From NCBI RefSeq assembly GCF_001414055.1, contig NZ_CP013002.1, forward strand, positions 638,501-702,500: a stretch of DNA of 64,000 bases, written 5' to 3'. Below the pieces are notes generated by a model. That model had not been told where the DNA came from and searched no databases. It saw only the letters and a list, made by a program, of their open reading frames with translations. Source of the DNA: Caulobacter henricii (GTDB lineage Bacteria > Pseudomonadota > Alphaproteobacteria > Caulobacterales > Caulobacteraceae). Made by a program: the position numbers and the translations under genes. Shown here in pieces: positions 18,108 through 26,674 of the stretch. The number at the start of each line of letters is the position of its first letter. The first letter of the stretch is position 1.

Positions 18108-19304
18108 TCAGGCCCTGGAGATCCGTCGCCCATCCACGGCCCAGCGCTGCAGCACCGCGCCATCCCAGACATGCAGGGCGTCATAGAGATTGATGGTCGG
18201 ATCGCAGTGGCCCGGCTGCAGCCAGACGATGTCGCCCACCTTGGGGACGTCGGGCGGGAAGGCCCGGGCCGGGTCGGCATCGGCCGCGCTGACCGCACGG
18301 TCGAAGCCGAGCGGATCGCGGCCGGCGGCCTTCAGGACGTCGATCATGGCCGGGTGGGCGATCATGCCGTGTTCGTCGCCCATCGGCCGCCACAGCGAGC
18401 CAGGGGCGGCACCGGAGACCATGCGCGCCGGTGGGCCGTCCATCGATACGGCCTTGAAGCCGGCATCGACGACGACATGGCTCTTGTGACGGGCCGAGAC
18501 GACACTGGCGGCGATGAACAGGGACGGCTCGAACGGCCAGTCGCCGCCGCCCGGGGCCCCGCAGGCGTCGTACTCTACGTCCATCACGCCATAGGAGCCG
18601 GCCTGCAGCTCGGTGAAGACGCCCGAGGCCAGGTCAAAGGCATGGGTGCCGGTGCCGCCGCCGGTGACCACGGGCGGCGGCAGGCCGGCGGCGGTCAGTT
18701 CGGCGACCAGGGTCTTGAGGGTGGCGAAGGCGGCCTCGTCGGCCGACCGGCGCAGGGCCCCGTCGTCCAGATGCTGCAGGTGGCCGAGATAGGCCTGGAT
18801 CCCGGCAAAGCGCAAGCCCGGCGAGGCGTCGGCGGCCCGGGCCAGGGCCAGGGCTTCGTGCGGATAGGCCCCCGTGCGATGGGTGCCCAGGTCCAGGTCG
18901 ACGACCAGGTCCAGCAGGGTCCCGGCCGCCACGGCGGCGTCCGACAGGCGGTCGATCTGGCCGGCATCGTCGGCCGTGACGCCGATCCGGGCCCCGGATC
19001 TCGCCAGGGCCGCCAGACGCGGCGCAGCCCAGGGCGGTGGGGCGGCGGTGACGAGGATGTCGGTGATCCCGCCGGCCACGAAGGCCTCGGCCTCACCGAC
19101 AGTCTGGGCGCAAAGGCCGACCGCCCCGCGCTCGACGATCAGCCGGCCAAGGGTCGAGCACTTGTGGGTCTTGCCATGGGCCCGCAGCCGCACGCCGGCC
19201 GCGTCACAGAGGGCCTGCATGCGGTCGAGATTACGCAGCAGGGCGGCCTTGTCGACCACAAGGAGCGGGGTCTGGGGGAGGGCGTCTGCGCCTGGAAAGT
19301 TCAT
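18108..19304 (-). CDS. DSD1-family PLP enzyme, D-threonine aldolase-like
   Basis: This fold-type III (alanine racemase-like) PLP enzyme has 398 residues. The Schiff-base lysine lies in RLRAHGKTHKC. The C-terminal metal site reads PGHCDPTINLYDAL: the H-x-D spacing resembles D-threonine aldolase, while eukaryotic D-serine dehydratases use H-x-C. It likely cleaves D-threonine or related D-3-hydroxy amino acids to glycine and an aldehyde, or dehydrates D-serine. The ATG at 19304 was preferred; one at 19334 falls within the class 2 repeat. Confidence 0.85.
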   Translation of the reverse strand: MNFPGADALPQTPLLVVDKAALLRNLDRMQALCDAAGVRLRAHGKTHKCSTLGRLIVERGAVGLCAQTVGEAEAFVAGGITDILVTAAPPPWAAPRLAALARSGARIGVTADDAGQIDRLSDAAVAAGTLLDLVVDLDLGTHRTGAYPHEALALARAADASPGLRFAGIQAYLGHLQHLDDGALRRSADEAAFATLKTLVAELTAAGLPPPVVTGGGTGTHAFDLASGVFTELQAGSYGVMDVEYDACGAPGGGDWPFEPSLFIAASVVSARHKSHVVVDAGFKAVSMDGPPARMVSGAAPGSLWRPMGDEHGMIAHPAMIDVLKAAGRDPLGFDRAVSAADADPARAFPPDVPKVGDIVWLQPGHCDPTINLYDALHVWDGAVLQRWAVDGRRISRA

Positions 19305-19327
19305 GCTGATCCCATTCCCGATCCAAT

Positions 19328-19443
19328 CCGTCATCCCGCGCTTTATGCGCGGGACCCATCTGTCCGCCTTAGGGACGATGCCACGCTAGCGCGCACGTGC
19401 GAGCTGAACCATGGGTCCCGCGCATAAAGCGCGGGATGGCGTG
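19328..19443. repeat. Class 2 palindromic element
   Basis: Perfect 28-bp inverted arms (19332-19359 and 19411-19438) begin CATCCCGCGCTTTATGCGCG. Each arm is itself a hairpin GCGC-TTTAT-GCGC. The core carries AGCTGAACCATGGG, also present (CAGCTGAACCAGGGG) in the element at 53654-53788. Confidence 0.88.
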
Positions 19444-19451
19444 ATAGGGCG

Positions 19452-20429
19452 TTAAATCTCGCCCGCCAGCACCCGCGCGAACAGGGCCGGATCGACATTG
19501 CCCCCCGACAGCACGATCGCTGCCGTCTGGCCCTTCAGGTCGATCTTGCCCGTCAGGGCCGCCGTCAGCGCCACGCAGCCGCCCGGCTCGACCACCAGCT
19601 TCAAGGTCGAGAAGGCGTAGCGCATGGCCTCGGCCACCTCGGCATCGGTGACCGCGACGATGCCGGCGAGGTGGGCCTGGTTGATCGGAAAGGTCAGCTC
19701 GCCGGGGATCGGGGTCAGCAGGGCGTCGCAGATCGAGCGGGCGTCCTTGTCGATGGTCTCGCGCTGGCCGCTTGCCAGCGAACGGCGGGTCTCGTCGAAG
19801 CCGGCGGGCTCGACGCCCCAGATCGCGGTGGCGGGCGACAGGGCCTTCACGGCCGTCGAGGTTCCGGCGATCAGACCGCCGCCGCCGACGCAGCAGATCA
19901 GGGTGTCCAGGCTTGCGCCAGCCGCCGTCGCCTGCTCGACGATCTCGAGGCCCAGCGTGCCCTGGCCCGCGATGATATGCGGATCATCATAGGACGGCAC
20001 CACGACGCATCCGCGCTCGGCGGCGATCTCGTCGGCGATCGCGACGCGGTCCTCGGTGAAGCGGTCATAGAAGCGGATCTCGGCCCCGAACCCGCGGGTG
20101 CCCTCGACCTTCACGGTCGGCGAGTCGGAGGGCATGACGATCAGGGCGGGGCAGCCGACGAGCTGGGCCGCCAGGGCCACGCCCTGGGCGTGGTTGCCGG
20201 ATGAAAAGGCGACGACGCCGCGCCGGCGCTCATCGGCGGTCAGCTGGCTGAGGCGGTTATAGGCCCCGCGGAACTTGAAGGCCCCGGCCCGCTGCAGGGT
20301 CTCGGGCTTGAGCAGGACCCGGCCGCCCAGGCGCTCATTGAGGGCCGGGCTTTCGAGGAGCGCAGTCACGACCGCCTGGCCCTTCAGGCGTTCGGCGGCG
20401 GCCTGGATATTGGAAAGCGTGACAGTCAT
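19452..20429 (-). CDS. Threonine/serine dehydratase-like PLP enzyme
   Basis: This fold-type II PLP protein has 325 residues. The Schiff-base lysine is in AGAFKFRGAYN, followed by SSGNHAQGVA and the phosphate-binding loop CCVGGGGLIAG. It lacks the C-terminal ACT-like regulatory domain of biosynthetic IlvA, so it is a catabolic threonine dehydratase or a serine racemase; sequence alone does not decide. An ATG at 20429 was chosen. It sits with the D-threonine aldolase-like gene and sdaA on the same strand. Confidence 0.88.
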   Translation of the reverse strand: MTVTLSNIQAAAERLKGQAVVTALLESPALNERLGGRVLLKPETLQRAGAFKFRGAYNRLSQLTADERRRGVVAFSSGNHAQGVALAAQLVGCPALIVMPSDSPTVKVEGTRGFGAEIRFYDRFTEDRVAIADEIAAERGCVVVPSYDDPHIIAGQGTLGLEIVEQATAAGASLDTLICCVGGGGLIAGTSTAVKALSPATAIWGVEPAGFDETRRSLASGQRETIDKDARSICDALLTPIPGELTFPINQAHLAGIVAVTDAEVAEAMRYAFSTLKLVVEPGGCVALTAALTGKIDLKGQTAAIVLSGGNVDPALFARVLAGEI

Positions 20430-20528
20430 GACCAAGGTCTAACCTGCGCGCGCCCGCATCGAAACCCTTTGCGAGGCTCGCTGTTCACGCCATAACCAGC
20501 GCGGGGTTGGGCTGTTGAGGGAATCCAC

Positions 20529-21137
20529 ATGAAGACCGCACTGTTTGCCGCCGCCGCTGTCGCGGTGCTGGGTTTCTCCGCGCCGGCCCTGGCGGGTGAG
20601 GTCTTTGTCGGGGCCTACAAGCATGATGTCACCTTCATCGGTGAGGCCGTGGGCCTGGGGGCCGCCGGTCGCGAGGACGGGGTCGACATCCATCTGGGCT
20701 ATCGCACCGGCCGCATCGAGAGCCTGACCTGGCTGGGCAAGCCGCAGGTCCACACCTTCGTCTCGATCAACAGCGAGAACACCTCCAACTTCGTCGCCGC
20801 GGGCTTCAACTGGAAGCTGGATCTGGGCCAGTCGGGCGGCTTCTATCTGCGCCCCGGTATCGGTCTGGCCTATACCGACGGCGAGGCCGGTCTGCCGGCT
20901 GCCAATGCCCCGAACCTGACCCCGCAGGAACGCGCCCGCCGCACCAAGCTCTACTACACGCGGATCGACTTCGGATCCCAGGTGCTGTTCGAGCCCGAGA
21001 TTGCCCTGGGCTACCAGTTCAATGACCGCTGGTCAGGTGAGCTCAGCTACACCCACCTGTCGAACGGCCAGATCTTCCACCAGGGCAAGAACCAGGGGCT
21101 TGACGACGTGGGGGTTCGGCTGGTCTACGCCTTCTGA
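20529..21137 (+). CDS. PagL-like lipid A 3-O-deacylase (acyloxyacyl hydrolase)
   Basis: The 202-residue product is an outer-membrane beta-barrel enzyme with a signal peptide (MKTALFAAAAVAVLGFSAPA, cleaved near ALA-GE). The C-terminal part, ELSYTHLSNGQIFHQGKNQG then LDDVGVRLVYAF, carries the PagL catalytic HxSN motif and ends in the aromatic residue typical of outer-membrane proteins. PagL removes the 3-O acyl chain of lipid A, remodelling LPS. GAGGGA lies just before the ATG. Confidence 0.85.
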   Translation: MKTALFAAAAVAVLGFSAPALAGEVFVGAYKHDVTFIGEAVGLGAAGREDGVDIHLGYRTGRIESLTWLGKPQVHTFVSINSENTSNFVAAGFNWKLDLGQSGGFYLRPGIGLAYTDGEAGLPAANAPNLTPQERARRTKLYYTRIDFGSQVLFEPEIALGYQFNDRWSGELSYTHLSNGQIFHQGKNQGLDDVGVRLVYAF

Positions 21138-21260
21138 CTTCGCGGGGGCCGGCTTTGACCGCTCCCGTGTCGCCGCCCACAATCGACTAAGCGTCTGCGG
21201 CCGAGTCCTGTCGAAGGGCCGCGTGACGTCACCGGGCAGGTGACAAGGCATATCTCTACC

Positions 21261-22547
21261 ATGGCCAATGTGACCGTCGTCGGCGCCCAGTGGGGCGATG
21301 AAGGCAAGGGCAAGATCGTCGACTGGCTGTCCAACCGGGCGGACGTCGTCGTGCGCTTCCAGGGCGGCCACAATGCCGGCCACACCCTGGTGGTCGACGG
21401 CAAGGTCTACAAGCTGGCCCTGCTGCCCTCGGGCGTGGTGCAGGGCAAGCTGTCGGTGATCGGCAACGGCGTGGTCGTCGATCCCTGGCACCTGCTGGGC
21501 GAGATCGCCAAGATCGCCGAACAGGGCGTGATCATCGGCCCGGACCTGCTGGTGCTGGCCGACAATGCCACCCTGATCCTGCCGCTGCACAAGGACCTGG
21601 ACCAGGGCCGCGAAGCCCAGTCGACCCAGAAGATCGGCACCACCGGTCGCGGCATTGGTCCGGCCTATGAGGACAAGGTCGGCCGCCGGGCCATCCGCGT
21701 CGCCGACCTGGCCGACCCCGAGGCCCTGAAGCCCAAGATCGAGCGCCTGCTCAGCCACCACGGAGCCCTGCGCCGGGGCCTTGGCCTGCCGGAGGCCGAC
21801 GGCGCGGCCCTGTTCGACCAGCTTATGGAAATCGCGCCGCAGATCCTGGCCTATGCCCAGCCCGCCTGGCGGCTGCTGGACCAGGCCCACAAGGCCGGCA
21901 AGCGCATCCTGTTCGAAGGGGCCCAGGGCGCCCTGCTGGATGTCGACCACGGCACCTATCCGTTCGTCACCTCGTCCAACACCGTCGCCGGACAGGCCGC
22001 CGCCGGATCGGGCATGGGTCCCAAGGGCCCGGGCTATGTGCTCGGCATCGTCAAGGCCTATACGACCCGGGTCGGCGAGGGCCCGTTCGCCTGTGAACTG
22101 GATGACGAGGTCGGCAAGCACCTGTCGACGGTCGGCCGCGAGGTCGGGGTCAATACCGGCCGCGCCCGACGCTGCGGCTGGTTCGATGCGGTGCTGGTGC
22201 GCCAGTCGGTGGCCATCAATGGCATCGACGGCATCGCCCTGACCAAGCTGGACGTGCTGGACGGCCTGAAGACCCTGAAGATCTGCGTCGGCTACAAGAT
22301 CGGCGACCGTGAGGTCGACTATCTGCCGGCCGGCATGCGCGACCAGGCTGCCGCCGTGCCGATCTATGAAGAGATGGAAGGCTGGAGCGAAAGCACGGCC
22401 GGGGCCCGCTCGTTCAAGGATCTCAACGCCAATGCCATAAAGTATGTGCGTCGGGTCGAGGAACTGATCGGTGCGCCGGTGGCCTTGCTGTCGACAAGCC
22501 CTGAACGGGATGACACCATCCTGATGCGTGATCCGTTCCAGGGTTAG
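21261..22547 (+). CDS. purA: Adenylosuccinate synthetase
   Basis: It catalyses the GTP-dependent first committed step from IMP to AMP. The 428 residues start [20 protein letters not shown] (the P-loop GDEGKGK), followed by [27 protein letters not shown] and [16 protein letters not shown]. The ATG at 21261 gives the standard N-terminus; an in-frame GTG at 21240 would add seven residues without homology. Confidence 0.97.
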   Translation: MANVTVVGAQWGDEGKGKIVDWLSNRADVVVRFQGGHNAGHTLVVDGKVYKLALLPSGVVQGKLSVIGNGVVVDPWHLLGEIAKIAEQGVIIGPDLLVLADNATLILPLHKDLDQGREAQSTQKIGTTGRGIGPAYEDKVGRRAIRVADLADPEALKPKIERLLSHHGALRRGLGLPEADGAALFDQLMEIAPQILAYAQPAWRLLDQAHKAGKRILFEGAQGALLDVDHGTYPFVTSSNTVAGQAAAGSGMGPKGPGYVLGIVKAYTTRVGEGPFACELDDEVGKHLSTVGREVGVNTGRARRCGWFDAVLVRQSVAINGIDGIALTKLDVLDGLKTLKICVGYKIGDREVDYLPAGMRDQAAAVPIYEEMEGWSESTAGARSFKDLNANAIKYVRRVEELIGAPVALLSTSPERDDTILMRDPFQG

Positions 22548-22599
22548 GGCACCGGCTAAGGTTGAGCCTAAAGGTCCCTGAAACCCGTCATGGCCTAGC

Positions 22600-24366
22600 G
22601 TGATACAGCTAGACGTTGCGAGGGTGTCGGCCTTGGGTCTGCGTGAGTTCCTGAATGACGGGTTGAACGGCGCGGCGCTCGAGATGGGTCGGCGCAGTGC
22701 CTCGGCTCGTCTGGCGGCGACAGCCCTGGCCGGCGGTCTGCTGGCCTTCCATTTCGGCCCCATGGCCTGCCTCGCCTGGCTGGCGGTGATCGGCGTCCTG
22801 GAAGGGCTTCTGCGGATCCTCCATCGCTATGTCACGGCGCATCCCGAGCAGTTGATCGTGCCATTGCGGCTGGGAATCCCGGCGGCCTACAGCATGGCCT
22901 GGGCGACCATGGCGGGTCTGAGCTGGGCCCATGGTCCGCCAAGCATGAAGTTTGCGGCCATTCTCTTCCTGTTTGGCCTGATGCTTGACGCCCTGAAGTA
23001 TTCGGCGATCAGCCGTTCGGTCCTGCTGGCCATGGCCCCGCCGCCCTTCATTGCCTTGACGGTCGCCCCCCTGCTGGCCGGCGGCTTCAAGGCCTGGGAC
23101 CTGGCGGTTGTGGCCATCACCCTGGCCGCCCTGCTCGCCTATTTCCTGGATACGTCGCGCCGGGTGCGTGCCAATGCCGTGGCCCTGGAGCAGGCCCAGG
23201 CCCAGGCGACCGAGGCCAACCGGGCCAAGTCGGCCTTCGTGGCCATGATGAGCCATGAACTGCGCACGCCTATGAACGGTGTGCTGGGTCTGGCCCATGC
23301 CCTGGGCACCACCCGGCTGGATGCCCGGCAGGCCGACTATCTCGAGATGATCATCCAGTCCGGCGATGGCCTGATGACCATTCTCAATGACATTCTGGAC
23401 CTGTCGAAGGTCGAGGCGGGCAAGCTGGAACTGGAGGCCGAGCCCTTCGAAATTCGCCGGCTGGCCAGCCAGATCCATCTGGTCTGGAGCCAGACCGCCC
23501 AGCAGAAGGGCCTGGTCCTGACGCTCGACGTCGCGCCCGGGACACCGACCTGGCTGCTGGGGGATCCGATGCGGGTGCGGCAGATCCTGCTGAACCTCGT
23601 CTCCAATGCCCTGAAGTTCACCGAGGTAGGTCGCATCGAGATCCGCATTGCCCCGGGCGAGGCGGGCGGCGTGGATATCACGGTTGTCGATACGGGCGTC
23701 GGTCTCAGCGTCGAGCAGCAGGTCACTCTGTTCAGCCCCTTCAGCCAGGGCGATCGGTCGACGGCGCGGCGGTTCGGCGGCACAGGCCTGGGCCTGGCGA
23801 TCAGCCGGCACCTCGCCCAGTTGATGGGCGGCCAGATCACCGTGACCAGCGCGCCGGGGCAGGGTTCGGCCTTCCGGGTCCATCTGGCCTTGACCCCGGC
23901 CCAGGCCCCCGCCGCCCTCGAACCGGCCGGCCCCGCCCTCACCGTTGAAGGGGTCCGGGTGCTGGTCGTCGACGACAATCGGGTCAACCAGATGGTGGCC
24001 CGGGCCATCCTGGAATCGGCAGGTATTGTCGTCGAGACCGCCAATGACGGCCGCCAGGCCCTGGCGCGTTTGCGGGTCGAGAATTTCGACGTTGTGCTGA
24101 TGGACGTCCACATGCCCGAGATGGATGGGGTCGAGGCCGTGCGGCGCATCCGGGCGGGCGAGGGCGGCCGGCCTGACATTCCGATCCTGGCCCTGACCGC
24201 CGATGCCATGGCCGGTGAGGCGGAGCGCCTGCTGGCCCAGGGCTTTGATGACGCCCATCCCAAGCCGATCCAGCCGGCCGGTCTGCTGGCGGCCGTGGCG
24301 CGGATGAGCCGGTCCTCGACCGAACCTGACGGGCCGGCCGGGCCGGTGCATTTCGCCCCGATCTGA
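22600..24366 (+). CDS. Membrane hybrid histidine kinase
   Basis: The 588-residue sensor kinase has an N-terminal membrane region of about five hydrophobic stretches (residues 37-183) with no recognisable sensor domain. A short coiled-coil (LEQAQAQATEANRAKSAF) leads to the HisKA domain (phospho-His 219 in MMSHELRTPMNG), the HATPase domain (NLVSNALKFTE, DTGVGLS, RFGGTGLGLAI) and a C-terminal receiver with the acceptor Asp in VVLMDVHMPEMDG and Lys in HPKPI. The start is uncertain: GTG at 22600 lacks a clear ribosome site and a GTG at 22624 is an alternative. It is the first of three signalling genes in line. Confidence 0.9.
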   Translation: MIQLDVARVSALGLREFLNDGLNGAALEMGRRSASARLAATALAGGLLAFHFGPMACLAWLAVIGVLEGLLRILHRYVTAHPEQLIVPLRLGIPAAYSMAWATMAGLSWAHGPPSMKFAAILFLFGLMLDALKYSAISRSVLLAMAPPPFIALTVAPLLAGGFKAWDLAVVAITLAALLAYFLDTSRRVRANAVALEQAQAQATEANRAKSAFVAMMSHELRTPMNGVLGLAHALGTTRLDARQADYLEMIIQSGDGLMTILNDILDLSKVEAGKLELEAEPFEIRRLASQIHLVWSQTAQQKGLVLTLDVAPGTPTWLLGDPMRVRQILLNLVSNALKFTEVGRIEIRIAPGEAGGVDITVVDTGVGLSVEQQVTLFSPFSQGDRSTARRFGGTGLGLAISRHLAQLMGGQITVTSAPGQGSAFRVHLALTPAQAPAALEPAGPALTVEGVRVLVVDDNRVNQMVARAILESAGIVVETANDGRQALARLRVENFDVVLMDVHMPEMDGVEAVRRIRAGEGGRPDIPILALTADAMAGEAERLLAQGFDDAHPKPIQPAGLLAAVARMSRSSTEPDGPAGPVHFAPI

Positions 24367-24452
24367 GTTTCCTGGCCGAGTATAGCCGCCCTATTAGCGA
24401 AGCCTTAGCCCTGGAGCCTTAGAGGCAATAAGGTCTCCAGAGGGTCTTGTTC

Positions 24453-25592
24453 TTGTCAGCGCGTCGAAACCTCAAGCCGGTGCGCAACAATGATCGGGTG
24501 ACCCGTAGCCTGCGGGCGCTGGAGCGAACGGCTTCGACCAGTCGGGTGCTGAACCTGCTGGCCATTCAGGCAACCAGTGGCCATCGCCCGGAACACAGCC
24601 AGCATCCGCTGTTTCGCAACCGGGTGCTCAACAACGCCCTGATCATCAAGCATCGCCTGCGCAGCGACGACATCTTCCTGTTCGACGACGTGCGCCCGAC
24701 GGCCACCAAGATCATCATCCCCTTCGACCGCAGCGACCTGGGCCTGGGCGGCCAGTCCTTCTTTGTGGGACAGCGTGGCTGGGACGAACTGCTGCGGGAA
24801 GCCTGCAAAGATACCACTGACATGGTGCGCGACGCAGCCACCCTGCGCATGATCGACATGCTGCCGTCCCTGGATCCCTTCCTGCTGCGCGAGCACCTGC
24901 GTCGCCACGGCATGAGGGTCGCGGACTGCTATTTCGCCCTGTCGGCGGCCGATCTGGACCAGATGCAGGGCTTTGTCGGCTTCGAGATCTCACGCCTGAT
25001 CGAACTGGCCTATCGCGACACCGGACGCGCTTCGGGCGCTCACGCTGCCCGCCTGGTGGAAGCCCTGCTGTCGACGGATGTCGACGAACGCCTGGAGCCG
25101 CTACGCGAAACCTTGGTGCTGGAGGGCGAAAGCTTCAAGGAAGGCGTCTTCAGCTGGAAGGGCTTCCTCTATTACAAATGGATGCTGAACAATCTTTGGC
25201 CCCGGCTTTCGGAGATAAGCGCCGAGATCGGCCAGCTGGTCATTCCAGGGGTGCGTGACACCGACACTGCCCGCTATCTCGACGAGACTCGCAAGCGTCT
25301 CCAGGCGGGGATCATGGTCGAGCGCATGGCGGTGCAGCGCACGCTCAAGGTCTATGACGATGCTTTCGAAGACCTGATCGAGAACGGCAAGCCCCAGGCC
25401 TTCCGGGCTTTCCTGCTGCGCGCGCCGGAGATGTTCCTCTCGCTGGGAGAAAAGGTCGGGGTGATCTCACACATCTCAAGCTACTGGCGCTATCGCTTCC
25501 CGGACGGGCGCCCGCCAACGGCTCAGGTCGAAGAAGCTATTGATATATTTCAAGATTTCGAGAGCGGCCTCAGCGTGAACCTGCCCGGCTGA
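24453..25592 (+). CDS. Conserved hypothetical protein in signalling cluster
   Basis: I do not recognise a domain in this 379-residue soluble protein, although its codon use is clearly that of a real gene. It has no signal peptide or membrane helix and is rich in charged helices (for example TRKRLQAGIMVERMAVQRTL). The TTG at 24453 was chosen over the in-frame TTG at 24447 because AGAGGG at 24439-24444 is then 8 nt away, versus 2 nt. It sits between a hybrid kinase and an atypical receiver protein in the same direction, so a role in that pathway is inferred. Confidence 0.7.
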   Translation: MSARRNLKPVRNNDRVTRSLRALERTASTSRVLNLLAIQATSGHRPEHSQHPLFRNRVLNNALIIKHRLRSDDIFLFDDVRPTATKIIIPFDRSDLGLGGQSFFVGQRGWDELLREACKDTTDMVRDAATLRMIDMLPSLDPFLLREHLRRHGMRVADCYFALSAADLDQMQGFVGFEISRLIELAYRDTGRASGAHAARLVEALLSTDVDERLEPLRETLVLEGESFKEGVFSWKGFLYYKWMLNNLWPRLSEISAEIGQLVIPGVRDTDTARYLDETRKRLQAGIMVERMAVQRTLKVYDDAFEDLIENGKPQAFRAFLLRAPEMFLSLGEKVGVISHISSYWRYRFPDGRPPTAQVEEAIDIFQDFESGLSVNLPG

Positions 25593-25681
25593 GGGCCTTT
25601 TTTGCAATCGTTATCAAGTGGATCTTTACCAATGGTCGCTAGGCTCAGCGCCCAGTAACCCAGCCAGGAGTCAGTTTTCCG

Positions 25682-26491
25682 GTGTTCGACGGCAATCCCC
25701 GCATCCTGCAGAGAGTTGCCGCGAAGATTCAGCGGGTGCTGGTCGTCGACCCCAATGCGTCCACGGCGCGGTTGCTGGCCGACCAGCTGAGGCCACTGGG
25801 CAATGTGCAGATCTATCCGGCCCCGAACCTCGACAAGGGCTATGCCCTGGCCCGTACGGTCGATCCGCAGTTGATCTTTGTCGAGCATGCCAGCGCCGGC
25901 ATGGACGGCCTGCTTCTGACCCGCACGATCCGCCGCAGCGAACTGGTCTGCCGCCAGGCACCGATCATCATGTGCACGAACGAGGCGACCGCAGAGACCA
26001 TTTTCGGGGCTCGCGACGCCGGTGTGCATGAGTTCATGCGCAAGCCCTTCACCATGGGCGACCTGGAGCGCCGGCTGGAAGCGGTGACCCTGAAGCCGCG
26101 CGACTGGATCGAGGCCGTGCAATATGTCGGGCCGGATCGCCGCCGCTTCAATTCGGCCGAATACAAGGGCCCGCGCAAGCGTAAGGTCGACGCCGCCGGA
26201 TCGGTAGCGGCGCGGCTCTCACAGGCCCTGCGCATTGTCCGTTCGGCCGCCCAGGCCCTGGACACCGATCCCGCCCAGGCCCGCCGCGCCCTGGCCGTCC
26301 AGGCCTTGGAGCTGCGCAAGGTCGGCGAGGCGGTCAAGGAACCGCGTCTGGTCGCCGCCGCCGAGGCCCTCGAAGAGTGCATGGTCAGCAATGCGCCCGG
26401 GGCTCAGGCCCGCACCGACCTGCTCAAGCGCATTGACGCCCTGATGAGCTTCATGGCCCCCGAGGCCGATACCGGCCGCGGCGCAGCCTAG
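25682..26491 (+). CDS. Atypical receiver-domain protein (acceptor Asp replaced by Glu)
   Basis: The 269-residue product has an N-terminal CheY-like receiver (residues about 17-135). Of the active-site residues, the acidic Asp23 (VLVVDPN), Thr99 (IIMCTNE) and Lys121 (FMRKPF) are kept, but the phospho-acceptor position reads LIFVEHASAGMDG, that is Glu68 instead of Asp. It is followed by WIEAVQYVGPDRRRF and an Ala-rich helical C-terminal region without a DNA-binding domain. GTG start with AGGAG 11 nt upstream. It is likely a constitutive or phosphorylation-independent output protein of the upstream kinase cluster. Confidence 0.85.
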   Translation: MFDGNPRILQRVAAKIQRVLVVDPNASTARLLADQLRPLGNVQIYPAPNLDKGYALARTVDPQLIFVEHASAGMDGLLLTRTIRRSELVCRQAPIIMCTNEATAETIFGARDAGVHEFMRKPFTMGDLERRLEAVTLKPRDWIEAVQYVGPDRRRFNSAEYKGPRKRKVDAAGSVAARLSQALRIVRSAAQALDTDPAQARRALAVQALELRKVGEAVKEPRLVAAAEALEECMVSNAPGAQARTDLLKRIDALMSFMAPEADTGRGAA

Positions 26492-26674
26492 CCGGGCTGG
26501 CCCCGCCTGATCTGCCCGATGCTGGGCAGGGTGAAGGGTTTCGCGGACTGAAGGTGTGTCGCGTGAACGACAAGCTGCAGCATTCCCGCCCCTGTCATAA
26601 TTCGACAACCTAAGTCCTGAAAATATTTCACAGAGCGTCACTAACCGTCCCCCCAGCTAAACGAGGGGACTTCA

